Assembly (NCBI GenBank): GCA_963669155.1
Contig: OZ022581.1
Coordinates: forward strand, 14,107,357 to 14,171,356
Length of the DNA stretch: 64,000 nucleotides
Reading direction: 5' to 3'
DNA from: Arbacia lixula
Lineage: Eukaryota > Echinodermata > Echinoidea > Arbacioida > Arbaciidae
Shown one piece after another: positions 48,561 through 59,808 of this stretch. Within the stretch, counting starts at the first letter, position 1, and each line of letters begins with the position of its first letter. The notes under the pieces are model-generated. The model was not told where the DNA came from, ran no database searches, and was given only the letters and a program-made list of their open reading frames with translations. The translations under genes and the position numbers were made by a program.

Positions 48561-49489
48561 TTAAGTTTTATTTATTTATTTATTTATTAAGTCTTTTTTA
48601 AACAGGGTAGCCCCATCAGTGAGCTTGGCACTGTTCTCCCTGGGGGCCCTGTGTACAAATAACACAATAATATAGAGTAACATGAATAGATAAACAAATA
48701 GACACATAGATTACACAAACAAATGCTGTAAACCAAAAAGCAGCGTAGGTCATCTAGTAAGGAACATAACAAAAAGAAGAAGGCGAACCGATGCTTCCAC
48801 ATGCATGACACAAGCGAAACCTTGTACATTTTCTGACTAAAAATTATGTGATTGATACTAATATTTATGCCTCGCTAATATGTAGGATGATATACAAAAA
48901 GTATAAATACAAATCTTCTTTCGAAAGGACTATTAACATCAAGTCTTAATAAAAGTTGATACCATTTCATGTACACCTGCTAAATATAAATAGCAGATGA
49001 CATATATCTGACACCGAGTTATACTTTAATTAAATGACAGTAAATGTGATCATGAGGAAATGTATTTTTGCAAAGTATACCTGTACTTCACCAAAAATAA
49101 AGAGAACGGAAACAGGAATTACGATAGAGGGTGTAAACATACAGCTTGATCATTACAGTTTGATCACTTATGTTAAACATTCTCCCAGTAAAACGTAATC
49201 GAGCATCAATAATATGTCTTTTCAAAGGGTAAGTATAAAATGTATTGTACCAAAAATAAAGAGCTCACAGAAACATAAATCATGTTTGATCAAAACATTC
49301 TCCCATCAAAGAGTAATCGAGCATCAATTTCAAGGATTATCCTACAGATATTTTGATTGAATATCATCGAAACTAAAGAGATGGTCATACAAAAAATCAA
49401 GTCACACATAAAGTAACATTGAAGGATAATTTGTCTGACATGGAATGTCATTAACATGAATCATTAGACTGGTAGATGTTAAACAATTA

Positions 49490-50085
49490 TTATTCACAAA
49501 ATTTCAGGTAGTGAGAGCAGAATGTGTTCTTGGATTGGGCATTCTTTACTTGGTTTGGAAGAGCGTTCCAAAGAACTGCACCCTCAAAAGAAAAAGCCTT
49601 CCTTCCACTCTCTGTTCTTGTTTTGGGAACTAGTAAGCCTTTGTTTTCAGCGTTTCTTGTCCTATAGCGATGCACTGTAATGGAAGGTGTAAACATGTTT
49701 TGTAAATATGAGGGCGCATTGCCATTCAATATGTCAAACATGAGTTTTCCTTTTTGAAATTGCCAGCGTTTTTCCATATCTATCCACTTTAGGCTTCTAA
49801 ACATTTCAGAGGTTGGTGTGAGTGTATTGATCTGTAAAACAATTCTGGCCATCTGTTTGTGTTGTTTGATAAGAATGTCTTTTATCTGATAATTGCAGTT
49901 TGTCCATGAAATAGAACAGTAATCAAAAAAGGGTAACACCAATGCATTTGCGAGCAACTTTGCACTGTCCACAGTAAGATATTTCCTCACTCTTCGAAGT
50001 AGTGCTAATCTTGATGCAATTTTATTAGATGTGTAGTTCACATGTTCCGACCAGCCAAATACCAAGATACTTCGTGCTTTCCACC
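49490..50085 (-). pseudogene. LINE ORF2 C-terminal part, frameshifted
   Basis: In a different frame from the RT, translation resumes at WSEHVNYTSNKIASRLALLR and continues through FFDYCSISW, RSLKWIDMEKRWQFQKGKLM, FDILNGNAPSYL and FEGAVLWNALP to a stop. This is the thumb and C-terminal region of the same ORF. The join shows a small indel after GIWL. Otherwise the copy is open, so it is probably young. Confidence 0.9.
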
Positions 50086-51838
50086 TGTCTGATAGGCATA
50101 TTGTTAACAATAATATCAATGTTTTCCTGCATGTGAGATAACTTTTGTGGGGTTCCTATGAGCATGAACTGGGTTTTATCGGTATTCAGAGTGAGGTGGT
50201 TATGTTTTAGCCACAAATTTAGCCTAATTAAATCACTATTCAGGGCACACTCAATTTCTTTAGGATTTGAAGCACTGAACATGATGGCTGTGTCGTCGGC
50301 ATACATAATCACCTCACTCTGTACAACTGAGGAGGGCAAATCATTCATAAACAATGTAAATAGCAGGGGCCCAAGTATAGAGCCTTGAGGTACCCCTGTT
50401 GGAAGTATCTGCACCTCAGACCTTGACCCTTGTATTATTGTACTTTGTGTTCGACCTGTTAAATAAGATGTAAACCACAACAATGCGTTATCACGAACGC
50501 CGAACATGCGTAATTTGTGAAGTAATATATTATGGTTTACAGAGTCAAACGCCTTTCTGATATCCAAAAATACTAATCCCGTCAACCTACCGCTATCCAT
50601 GTTCTTGTATAAATAATCACTTACATATGTCATCACAGTATTAGTGGAATACCCCTTCCTAAAACCTGACTGATGTGGGGTAAATAAATGCATCTCAACT
50701 AGGTACTCATGTAACTGACTGTGCACAGCCTTCTCTAATAATTTCATGATTACTGGGATAATTGATATGGGACGGTAATTGTTAACACTATCCTTATCCC
50801 CACCTTTGTGAATAGGCGTTACCCTGGCCTGCTTCCATTCTTGAGGGATAACTCCTAGCCTGAGTGAGAGGTTAAATAGCTGAGTGATTTGTTTACAGAT
50901 TAAGGGGGAAGCAATCTTCAGAAGCCTGGCACTTAAACCATCAATACCTGTTGCCTTTTTAATGTTAACAGATTGTAGTTCTCTAAGCACAAAATCCCCT
51001 TCTACATTAACAAAAGCAAAGCACGATTGAGTACTCTCTGGCAGATTATGTAAGGAAAGTGTAGATTCTGTAGCATGAAATCCAGCTGCAAGTTCACTTC
51101 CAATAGACACAAAGAACTGATTAAAAGCATTTGCCAATTTAAGAGGGTCAGTCTCACAAGAATCAAGGAGATTTAAACTAGTGGGTACACTTTGTATAGA
51201 AGTAGGAGTGAGACTCTTAAGTATCTTCCACAATTCAGAAGGGTTAGCTTTGTTTGACACAATTTGATGGTGACAAAACTCTTTTCTTAATGTGTTTCCT
51301 AGGTTATTGACATAATTTCGACAGGTTCTGAAATGTTTCCACTTTACTTTATCCCGTGAACCTTCAGCCCTTTCTCGGAGTACATCTCTCTCACGTGATA
51401 AATGAACAAATTCTGTAGTAACCCAAGGTGTTTTTGCTCCTCTAACTCTCAATGTAACAAAAGGGGCGTGCTTATCACAAATTTGCATGAAAACGCTCTT
51501 CCACATGTTCCACCCATCTTCTACATTGTCTAGTTTAACAATGTTTTCCATGTCTTGCAAATCTTCAGAAAAAGACTGTAAATTGAGACGTGCAAAGGCC
51601 CGTGTACGCACAACACGGGGTTTTGCCTTCGGTCTGAAATGTTTACAAACAACATACACTAGTCTGTGATCACTTATACCATGTGAAATAACATTTGTCT
51701 CACATACATTAGATGGACGATTTGTAAGAATAAGGTCTATCAGAGTTGAGCTATTCTCAGTGACTCTGGTTGGATCATTGATCATTTGACATAAGTTATG
51801 CTGCTTACACAACTTTTTGACAATTCGACCTTCTCTTC
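50025..51838 (-). CDS. LINE ORF2: endonuclease C-terminus and reverse transcriptase
   Basis: This encodes the copying enzyme of the LINE. It opens with the endonuclease tail (NLCQMINDPTRVTENSSTLI then DLILTN, and a SDH at GISDHRL), a linker (SELWKILKSL), then RT motifs: NYRPISIIPVIMKLLEKAV, HQSGFRKGYSTNT, FLDIRKAFDSVNH (motif A Asp, about residue 417 from the Met at 51,812), GVPQGSILGPLLF (motif B), MYADDTAIM (motif C, about residue 502), LNTDKTQFMLIG and STKYLGIWL. All catalytic Asp are present. After KYLGIWL the frame is lost and ends early at 50,025. Confidence 0.93.
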
Positions 51839-51897
51839 TGCTATTTTTCTTTCGGATATTCGAACTGTCGGGGAAAAAAGACCGAAGGAAAAAATGT
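51838..51897. repeat. TTTTTCCGAAAG-type repeat, right arm (inverted)
   Basis: CTATTTTTCTTTCGGATATT CGAACTGTCGGGGAAAAAAG ACC is the reverse complement of 48,340-48,385. It abuts the LINE 5' truncation point. Confidence 0.8.
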
Positions 51898-53573
51898 CAG
51901 AGAGACATGTCAATGTAGGAAGTTTGGTGATGTCTCAGTGGAGAAATATTTCACAATTTGTCATGTAAACAGCTATTGATTTATCAGGTAAAAAATGCTT
52001 TTCTAGGATTTGACCTTGACCTGTGACATATTTGACCAAAAATATAATGCGCTACTTCTCCTCCTATTATTACCAGTGTACCAGGGTCGATGAGATTTGG
52101 TCAATCCATGGTCAATCATTCTTCGCAACGTGTAAACGAGATCCGCACGGACGAACGAGATCTGCACAGATAACCCATGCAGAAACTTAACGCCATGCCC
52201 TGATTCGACCACTCCGTGACGGAAGCATTCAAAACCAGTGGGCCTAATCATAAATCAGTGAACAGGAACCTTGACCAGCTTGGTATTTACATCACGAATT
52301 GGCAGCATAAGTTGCTATGACAACAGTCATATCTTCAATCTTCAGCAATGTATAACGCATCGGTCAGTAATTTCACGTAAGAAAAAGAAGTAATACAAGG
52401 TTTGGTATATGATTTTAACTGTGTATGGGTGTGTGTGTGTGCGTTTATTTGTGTGCGTGTATGAGTGTGTGTGTGCGTGTGTTGTGTGTCCGTTTCCATG
52501 GTAACTCGCATTCAAATGGGACGCAGAAATCGAATGCTGCTGGGCATTAATAAACGAGTGGTCATGATTGATGGTGTATTAAGTATCTGCGAGTGAGTTT
52601 AATGACAGAAACTAGGCCAAAGCGACATCAATGTTAACTTACAGTTTGCTTGATTTTTACGAGGTGCTTGTATGACTATCAGTATCCTACATTTAACAGA
52701 GAGGAAGAGTTATTTGGTATTCGCATTTTTTTAGGGGAATATCTTGTTCACATTCAGCCACCGGGTGCAAACCGTTGTTTCCGTCTTCTTGTGTAGCATT
52801 GTCACATAATGAAAACGTCATGTTTATTTATACACGAATCACAAATAATTCACAGCAAGTGGCAATGTCAGTTACTCGTGTTCCCATAACTCGTACTCTG
52901 TATTACATTTTGATAGAATAAATGTCATATACAAACTTGAATAACGGAAACAAAAAGAAAAAGGCTATAATATGAAAACACTTAGCATTTGCGATCAGTA
53001 AGAACTCGAACTTCGTAAAATAATGTGCACGTGTACATCTGTGTGTATGTGTGCGCGATATTCTCGTTGTGGTCAAGCGGCGTGAGAAAAATGTCATTAA
53101 AACTTTTCAACTTATTTGCGTCGTTAAAAAGATGTTTAAATAATGAAATATGTCTAAATTAGATGACCGAATAATTGTCATAGTATACATTGCTATTAAC
53201 ACTGATTTATAAGTAGTAGAGTGAAGACTGAGCTTGGGCTAACGTGAAGACGTTAAAGGAAACTGATAGCATCCGAATCAATGATACTCCAAGCTAGCTG
53301 ATACAATAGTATAAACAGTGTGGTGGACTTTTTATGCATCTATGGAGTGTCGTTTTGTATGCGCCATGAAAGTATGACTGCTGTGATACCCGCAAATCTC
53401 ATAGACGATGGTCGAGAAGCATAAAGTTATTGCAAAAAGGGTTACACGAATTATCTGGGGGAACACTGTGGTCTTAATATGTTAAAGGGTGACTAAATTA
53501 GACAATTAAGTTCCCACTAATCTATGTAAAACTATCCACTAAAAACGAATTTCACATTTGTTTGCCGCAATAA
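51898..53573. other. No recognised feature
   Basis: Unassigned; GT-rich at 52,425-52,490. Open frames are short and show no domain. Confidence 0.5.
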
Positions 53574-54033
53574 AGTCGCACTGTGACGAAAAATTGAAAA
53601 AACGCACACCTTCAAGTGACATCAGAGGAGTCAAATGCTATGAAAGACTTCGCTGTTAAACTTAGATTGTAAGGAAGTCAACAATAATTTCTAATAGACC
53701 TTTTTCGTTATGGATGCAAATTTTATACACGCCGTTAAAACAATACGTTATCAATGGCAACCACAAAACTTGTCCGAGGTTTGTCCGAGTAGCAACAACT
53801 AATAGATTCAAAGTGCATTCCATCCATTGAATCTGAATGATAAGATACAAGTGAATGCAACGACGCGTTACTACACAGTTAGGGGGAAAGTTGTGAATAC
53901 ATTACGAAAATGGTCTATTGTTGACTACCGTACAATCTAAGTTTAATCAGCGGAGTCTTTTATGGCATTTGACTCCTCTGACGTCACTTGGAGGTGTGCA
54001 TTTTTTTTTCCAATTTTCGTCAAAGTGAGATGT
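53574..54033. mobile_element. Foldback element with a MITE at its centre
   Basis: Arms of about 110 bp (left GACATCAGAGGAGTCAAATG, right CATTTGACTCCTCTGACGTC) run outwards to AAAATTG.../...CAATTTT ends. The centre, 53,691-53,920, is copy 2 of the AATAGACC MITE family, bounded by CTAATAGACC and GGTCTATTG. Confidence 0.8.
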
Positions 54034-54459
54034 TCGTTGTTGGGTCAACCTCAGTAACGGAGACGTCGCGGATACTTCTCCGAGGCCTGCTGGACACTCG
54101 GAAAGTCTAAATAAAAGAATATGTTTGAATTTCCCATGCAGAGACCCAGCCAGTCTCCAGGAGACCTGGTCCCTACCAGATCGCCAACTATTTCCCAGGC
54201 TAACATGAGGGCACCGACAGTCTCTGTCTATCCTGGTCTATCCAACTGTATTGGGCTTGGTACTGGTATCCAAATAGAAATTGTATACTCTGGGAAATGG
54301 TGAGTATTTGACGAGTAATATGAAATCAACACAGCGAACTCACTTCTAACCAGAACAATTTATAAAGGTGACAGGTTAATAAATAAGCAAACTGTCCCGA
54401 TCCTCAAGCTAAGGGGGCGTAGATGTAGACCGTACTCTAAAGAGAGGTTTCAGGCAAAC

Positions 54460-54900
54460 TGTGAAGTATGTCTGCACAAACTATATGGGACGCCAAATAA
54501 AAGAACATTCAATATCGGTTATTTATTCAATATAATTGACTTTGTCCTCGGAATCGCTATGGTGTATTGAAGTTGTCCACATTCAATATCGGTTATTTAT
54601 TCAATATAATTGATTTTGTCCTCGGAATCGCTGTGGTGTATTGAAGTTGTCCACATTCAATATCGGTTATGTATTCAATATAATTGATTTTGTCCTCGGA
54701 ATCGCTGTGGTATATTGAAGTTGTCCACATGATTATTACAGCGAATAATGGAAATCACTTGCTGTTTTGATTCTGTGAGGAACATCAATGATTTCGTAAC
54801 AGCATCAGATGATTTTTGTTTTTACTTCATAAATTAAGTTTCCGTTTAGTACGAGGTCTAAGTTAAACTATCGTTGTGAATATGGGTCATAATGTTTGCG
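54460..54900. repeat. Dispersed repeat, copy 2
   Basis: Ordered match to 2,388-2,720, interrupted by the local 74-bp triplication. Confidence 0.65.
54506..54727. repeat. 74-bp tandem triplication
   Basis: Units start CATTCAATATCGG at 54,506, 54,580 and 54,654 and differ at only a few bases (ATTGACTTT/ATTGATTTT, GCTATGG/GCTGTGG, TTATTTATT/TTATGTATT). Confidence 0.95.
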
Positions 54901-55035
54901 GGACAGGTTATCATGGCAGAGAGGTCACTGGTCACGTCGAGCTCAATGTGAAGATGATGATGGGAAGGAAAAGTCACATTTAATTTGAAGTGATGTTTTA
55001 TTTTGACTTACTGAAAATATATTGATACACGTCTG

Positions 55036-55190
55036 GGCCATGTTGCACAGAAGTGTTCAATTATTGTAACTTACCATTAATGGTAATTATCAAGGCAACA
55101 TATGCAATGATGAGAGCTCATTGGCTGTTGCCATGGCAGTTACCATTGATGGTAAGTGACAATAATTGAAAACTTATACGCAACATGGCC
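55036..55190. mobile_element. Palindromic MITE (GGCCATGTTGC ends)
   Basis: GGCCATGTTGCACAGAAGTG TTCAATTATTGTAACTTACC ATTAATGGTAA is mirrored by TTACCATTGATGGTAAGTGA CAATAATTGAAAACTTATAC GCAACATGGCC. About 155 bp. Confidence 0.8.
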
Positions 55191-57727
55191 GTGGAATACA
55201 TCGGCTTACTGGTGATACCTTGTACTCATCGTTTATAAAAATGGTTTATTTTGTTTGTTAAATGAATAAAAAATTTAATGAATGATCAATATATGGCTAA
55301 GGTAAAAATGAGAACAGCAACTATAGATCATTAAATACATTTCAGCATGACAAGAAGATACAACATGAATTACTGTGCAGTGAGTGGGCATTCAAGTAAA
55401 GATGGGATATCGTAAGGGTTTGACCTCATGTTTGATGGAAGTAAATCACAGTACAACGAAGATCGCATCATGGAGAAAATACAAAAAACATCAGAGAAGA
55501 AATAATATATGAAAAAGGCCTAAAATGAAATAAATACATAAATAAATGAATTAGGAAGATACATGTGTAAAGTTGTAATTGAAATTTATCAAAGTGGGAT
55601 TATTTCAAAACATTTGTTAAGACTCGCAGGGAACATAATTCTTTCAACAAAAGGGAAAAATCTATAAAATCTAATTCATCGAGACCTTTGGTCACCTCAA
55701 AACGGGTCTCATCATTATCTCTCCTTTTCCTTACATTGACATTTTGAATGATACACACGTGTATCTGTATACACGTTGCAAAAATAAATAAGATATGAGC
55801 AATGATTATGTCCTAAATTTTTGTAACATTGAATACGCCATTTTCGGTCCGCGGCGTAGCTGCGCTTGGAATAATATGCAATGTTCGATTTTAACATAAT
55901 TCATACAAGACTTTCACACTTTTGGTAATCTAGGTTTGCGCAATCGTAATAATGAACACGCTTTTGTTTTACCTCCTACCACATTAAGAGCTTGCCGAAA
56001 TCTGACAAATCTTGTGTAGGGAAATATAATGCAGTGGCAATTTCGTACAGTTTATTATTTTGATTTCCATTAAGGCTTCATGATTCTGCCTATAGGTAAG
56101 TATTATATGATGGCGCATTAAGACATAGATACTCTGAATATATTATGTAAAATAATACTAATGACAATGAGAATTAGTATGACACGTACTCATAAATCAT
56201 ATACTATAAATAAGACCGAGATGATGTCTTCATGGGAGTATTATTGGCATCGAGTGGCGTGAAAAGAGATTGGGTAAGACGCGTATCACAGCAGGATGAA
56301 ACATTCATAACCTTATTAGTTAGTTATATGATAACAACTGTATATAAATACTGGGCAATATTTCTGCACCCCCTCTCCTTCCCAATGCCCCTCCTTCGTA
56401 TTGGCCTTCTCATCTTCTTCCCTACTAGACAGCTAATGCACTGCTGAAAGACGCTTTTAAAGCCCCATTGAAATCGTGTTTCACTCACTCAAATCTGCAA
56501 CTACGCCCCTGCAATCTGGCTGTCAGTAGATAGGTATATAGTCGACCTAATTTTCCCGTGTTTGGTGATCTGACAAAGTTCATACTCCACCAAAGATGAT
56601 TCGTATCTGAATGTTTGGCTAGCCACGAGGATGTGCTACCAAGCCGATGGACTAATGCTGCTTGACAATGCAGAATGAAATGTATAACGTCTTTATTTGT
56701 TACCGCCGGACTTAAGCAAACACGGTGTGTTCTGTTAATATTCAACGCAGGACAAACACTTCGAAATTATAACAATGTAGGCATGCGTAAATGTAACAAC
56801 TACGTCTTTGCTTTATCTACTTATAATATCAAAGACTTACATCACAGTATTGTCTCATAGAATTTGTCTCATAGATGTTGAAACCAGCCTTAATATTCAT
56901 CATAAATATACATGCGCATTTCGATTGTACATATATTTACAATGTTTTTGCAGTCAATGCAGCTGCCCATATTGGCGTCCATGTCCAACTTACAATCTTA
57001 CTCACACACATCATTATATGCACTACATTGCCAATGGCTAACCATTAAGTCCTTATGTGCTATTTTCACTTCCACCTATGTGTAATATGCATGGCGCCTA
57101 TAGAGCTGTATTTTGTCCGACACAGATTGAGGTCAACCCTCTCAGTACCAAGGCGTAACGTGATCACTGATTTATAATACCACACACAGCAATATACATG
57201 GTTACATTGATTATATTTCACCAAATACACTGTTGCCTAGGTCAAAGGCGTGAACGTTCTAAGAGGAGAAAAGAATATCTAACACTGCACAGGAATACAC
57301 GGGTTTTTTTTACCACATCATTATGCACAGTTGCTTATCATCAGAAGTGTGCGTGGCAATACACGTTTCGTTGAGATGCAAAGCCGTCTCCTCATCGAGA
57401 TGCTGAGGTGGGCTACAGTGCGCAATGTGAGACGGGTGCAGTCTCCAGGCAGACCTTTGCCGTTTGAGAGTGTAACGTCAGACGCATGTAAGGAATCGAA
57501 CATGGAGATGACAGCACTTACCTCTCATAGCAACACACGGTTCATCACGCAGGCCTGTAGTATAGCTCCACGATAGCACCATACCATCTCCGCCGTACCT
57601 CCCAATGCTAGCAGCAGCAGCAATAGCGCACGTCTTGAGTCCCGCACAGCGTAACAACGAAGAAATGCGCATCATCCGAGAAGCTGCCTCCCTTAAGTCG
57701 TCGCACCATCCAAAGCGTGCGATCTAC
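55191..57727. other. No secure gene; CpG-rich 57,320-57,720
   Basis: Mostly unassigned. The CpG-rich part has a strong minus-strand donor-like site (AGAG|GTAAGTGC at 57,521) and long open frames on both strands, but no recognisable domain. Confidence 0.4.
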
Positions 57728-57730
57728 AAG

Positions 57731-57802
<72 letters not shown>
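57731..57802. repeat. (CT)n microsatellite
   Basis: About 70 bp of CT units with one early interruption. Confidence 0.95.
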
Positions 57803-57804
<2 letters not shown>

Positions 57805-58365
57805 AAGACAAATGGGCATGAGGCGAATTGCGCTGCTCCTAAAAAAACCAAGGCGCACACACTTCAAATAGACTTGAGGTGTTGCACAGGCGTGATCGCT
57901 TCATGACAACCTAGACGAGTCGTGGGCAGCTTTAGGGCTCTTAAGTGTGCGGATAGCATCCACGCTCGCCGTGTATCATCCCAAAGACTAAAGAAAAAAC
58001 AACAACCTTTGCTACAGAGTCGTTGTGTGGCGGATATGGCTGTGTTTCCAGCAGTGACCGCGCGTTGTATGCGTGCCGGTCGTAATGTCCTTCCCTGCAT
58101 CAGGGAAAAGACTGTGACCTTGAATGTCAACATGTCTTCCTACATAATTATCTAGCATATGTTTTTTTTTTTTTATATATATTTAAGTATTTATTGAGGT
58201 GAACCATCAAACATCACAATATTTACAAATGATGTTCAAGATAAAAACAAAAAATGGATCGTACAAAAAAATAAAAGGGCAGTGTAAAAGTAATGAAAAG
58301 GAAGGAGAAGAAAAAAAGAAAGACACAATTAGTAAGAGAGGACAAGCAGCTGAGGGACCCCCGCC

Positions 58366-58414
58366 CTCTCTCTCTCTCTCTCTTATTTCTCTTGCACATA
58401 CACATGCACACGCG

Positions 58415-58452
<38 letters not shown>
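58366..58452. repeat. (CT)n, (GC)n and (CA)n compound microsatellite
   Basis: CT units at 58,366-58,384, then CACGCGCGCGCGCGCACACA running into (CA)n to 58,452. Confidence 0.95.
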
Positions 58453-58455
<3 letters not shown>

Positions 58456-58777
58456 TAGCTTATGTTTACATTGCGCCCCTCCTATGACGGGTCGCCCTGT
58501 AATGCGTAGTCTGTTTATTTCTCCGTGGTCAACCCTTTGCTTGACATATTACCTGTTACTTCTATGGATTTTTTTTCATTCAGTATCGGTGGACAAAAGA
58601 CACCCATAGCACTTAAAGAGTTAAAGTTGTCAAATGAAAGCTGCCGCCTATTCAGATAGTGTAACAATAAGCGTATAGTGAATGCATTAATATCACCGAA
58701 GTTAAGATAACAAACGAACATAAAGAAAATACATAAACAAGGAGATAAGCATAAACACATTCAAATACACTTGAATA

Positions 58778-59698
58778 TACAGTGTGTCCCAGAAAAAAGG
58801 AAACCCCTTTTTTAGAGGTCGATAACATAATTATGAAATTTAATTTCATTATGAAAATAACAGCACTATTAAGAGTAAAATATCTTCTTTCATTTGATAC
58901 CAAATTTACGATGGATAGTTGACCCATGACTGATTTCAAGCAATTACAAGTACTCGATGTCAGAAACGATTTGCGCAGAATAATTAATGTTACAAATTTT
59001 CTCTTTTGCAGCTATCCAATTTTTGTTTTCATCTTTTTATTCAGTTCTTTGTCTGTTTTGTTAATGGTCCGCCTTTAATTGATTTTTCTTTGTAAGTTTC
59101 ATTTTTTCACTTTTTTCAAATTGATGTATTCTGTCTCTGATTTCCAAAAAGATGATATCTTAATTTCCTTGAATCAAACAATTGATAAACTTTCTCCCCC
59201 ATTCATTTGGGTATTTTCGGACATTTTTCCAGATTGTTGATTTTGAAAAGACATTTCTCTCAGGAAACCGATGATGGAAAGCCTGAGCAACTTGCTGCAG
59301 GCTTCTGTGTAACAAGAAAAATTCTTTGCTCTCTGCATCGTCAGGCAAGCAAGTGAAAAACCCACGCTTCTGACCGTTCACTGTCAATGAGAGAGTTTGT
59401 AAAGGAAGCATAACAAAGAATACAAAAGTAATGCTAATGAACCATCCCTTTTACGGACTACGTTCATGCTGCTTTACAAATCATTTTGTAATCATTTGTC
59501 CTGCGCAACTTGATTTTGACAATCATTTTTTAAACACCTGTTGCTCATCGACGTGTGATTCTTATCTATCATGTTAGGTGTCAAATGAAAGAAGAAAACC
59601 GACCTTTCTAATGATGCATATAACATTTAATGATTTCTTTCAGTCAACTAGAGAAATAACACAGAACCTCGTTTTCCTTTTTTCTGGGACACACTGTA
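58778..59698 (-). mobile_element. Mariner-like element, 921 bp, degenerate
   Basis: Terminal inverted repeats (CAGTGTGTCCCAGAAAAAAG at the left, its reverse complement at the right) are flanked by TA on both sides, the IS630/Tc1/mariner target. The minus-strand frame at 59,160-59,411 includes AQAFHHRFPERNVFSKSTIW KNVRKYPNEWGR, which resembles the N-terminal helix-turn-helix of such transposases (RFP.R..PS..TI...V.KF). No catalytic DDD/E region is recognisable, so it is non-autonomous or decayed. Confidence 0.7.
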
Positions 59699-59808
59699 CA
59701 ACAAATACATGACTCCGTTTGTGTTTTGTACGTGCATGATATAAACACGAAGTCATGTAGTTTACTTGATCAAACATAACAATGTTGTTACATTATTATA
59801 CAGAGCCA

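Larger units (their letters stand above)
48567..51840 (-). mobile_element. CR1-like LINE, 5'-truncated, ~3.3 kb
   Basis: The element runs on the minus strand from about 51,840 to a (TTTA)n-complement tail at 48,567-48,589, preceded by a GGGGCTACCCTGTTTAAA box typical of CR1-like 3' ends. It starts inside the endonuclease domain, so the ORF1 region and most of the endonuclease are missing. Coding sequence is open for about 1.8 kb, then one frameshift near 50,050-50,090 moves the rest to another frame up to 49,490. About 900 bp of 3' UTR follow. Confidence 0.92.

Noticed and set aside
56485-56745. Minus-strand frame with HFILHC, like the C-terminal zinc-knuckle region of some LINE ORF2 proteins
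   Set aside because: Only one short motif matches and there are no neighbouring LINE domains.
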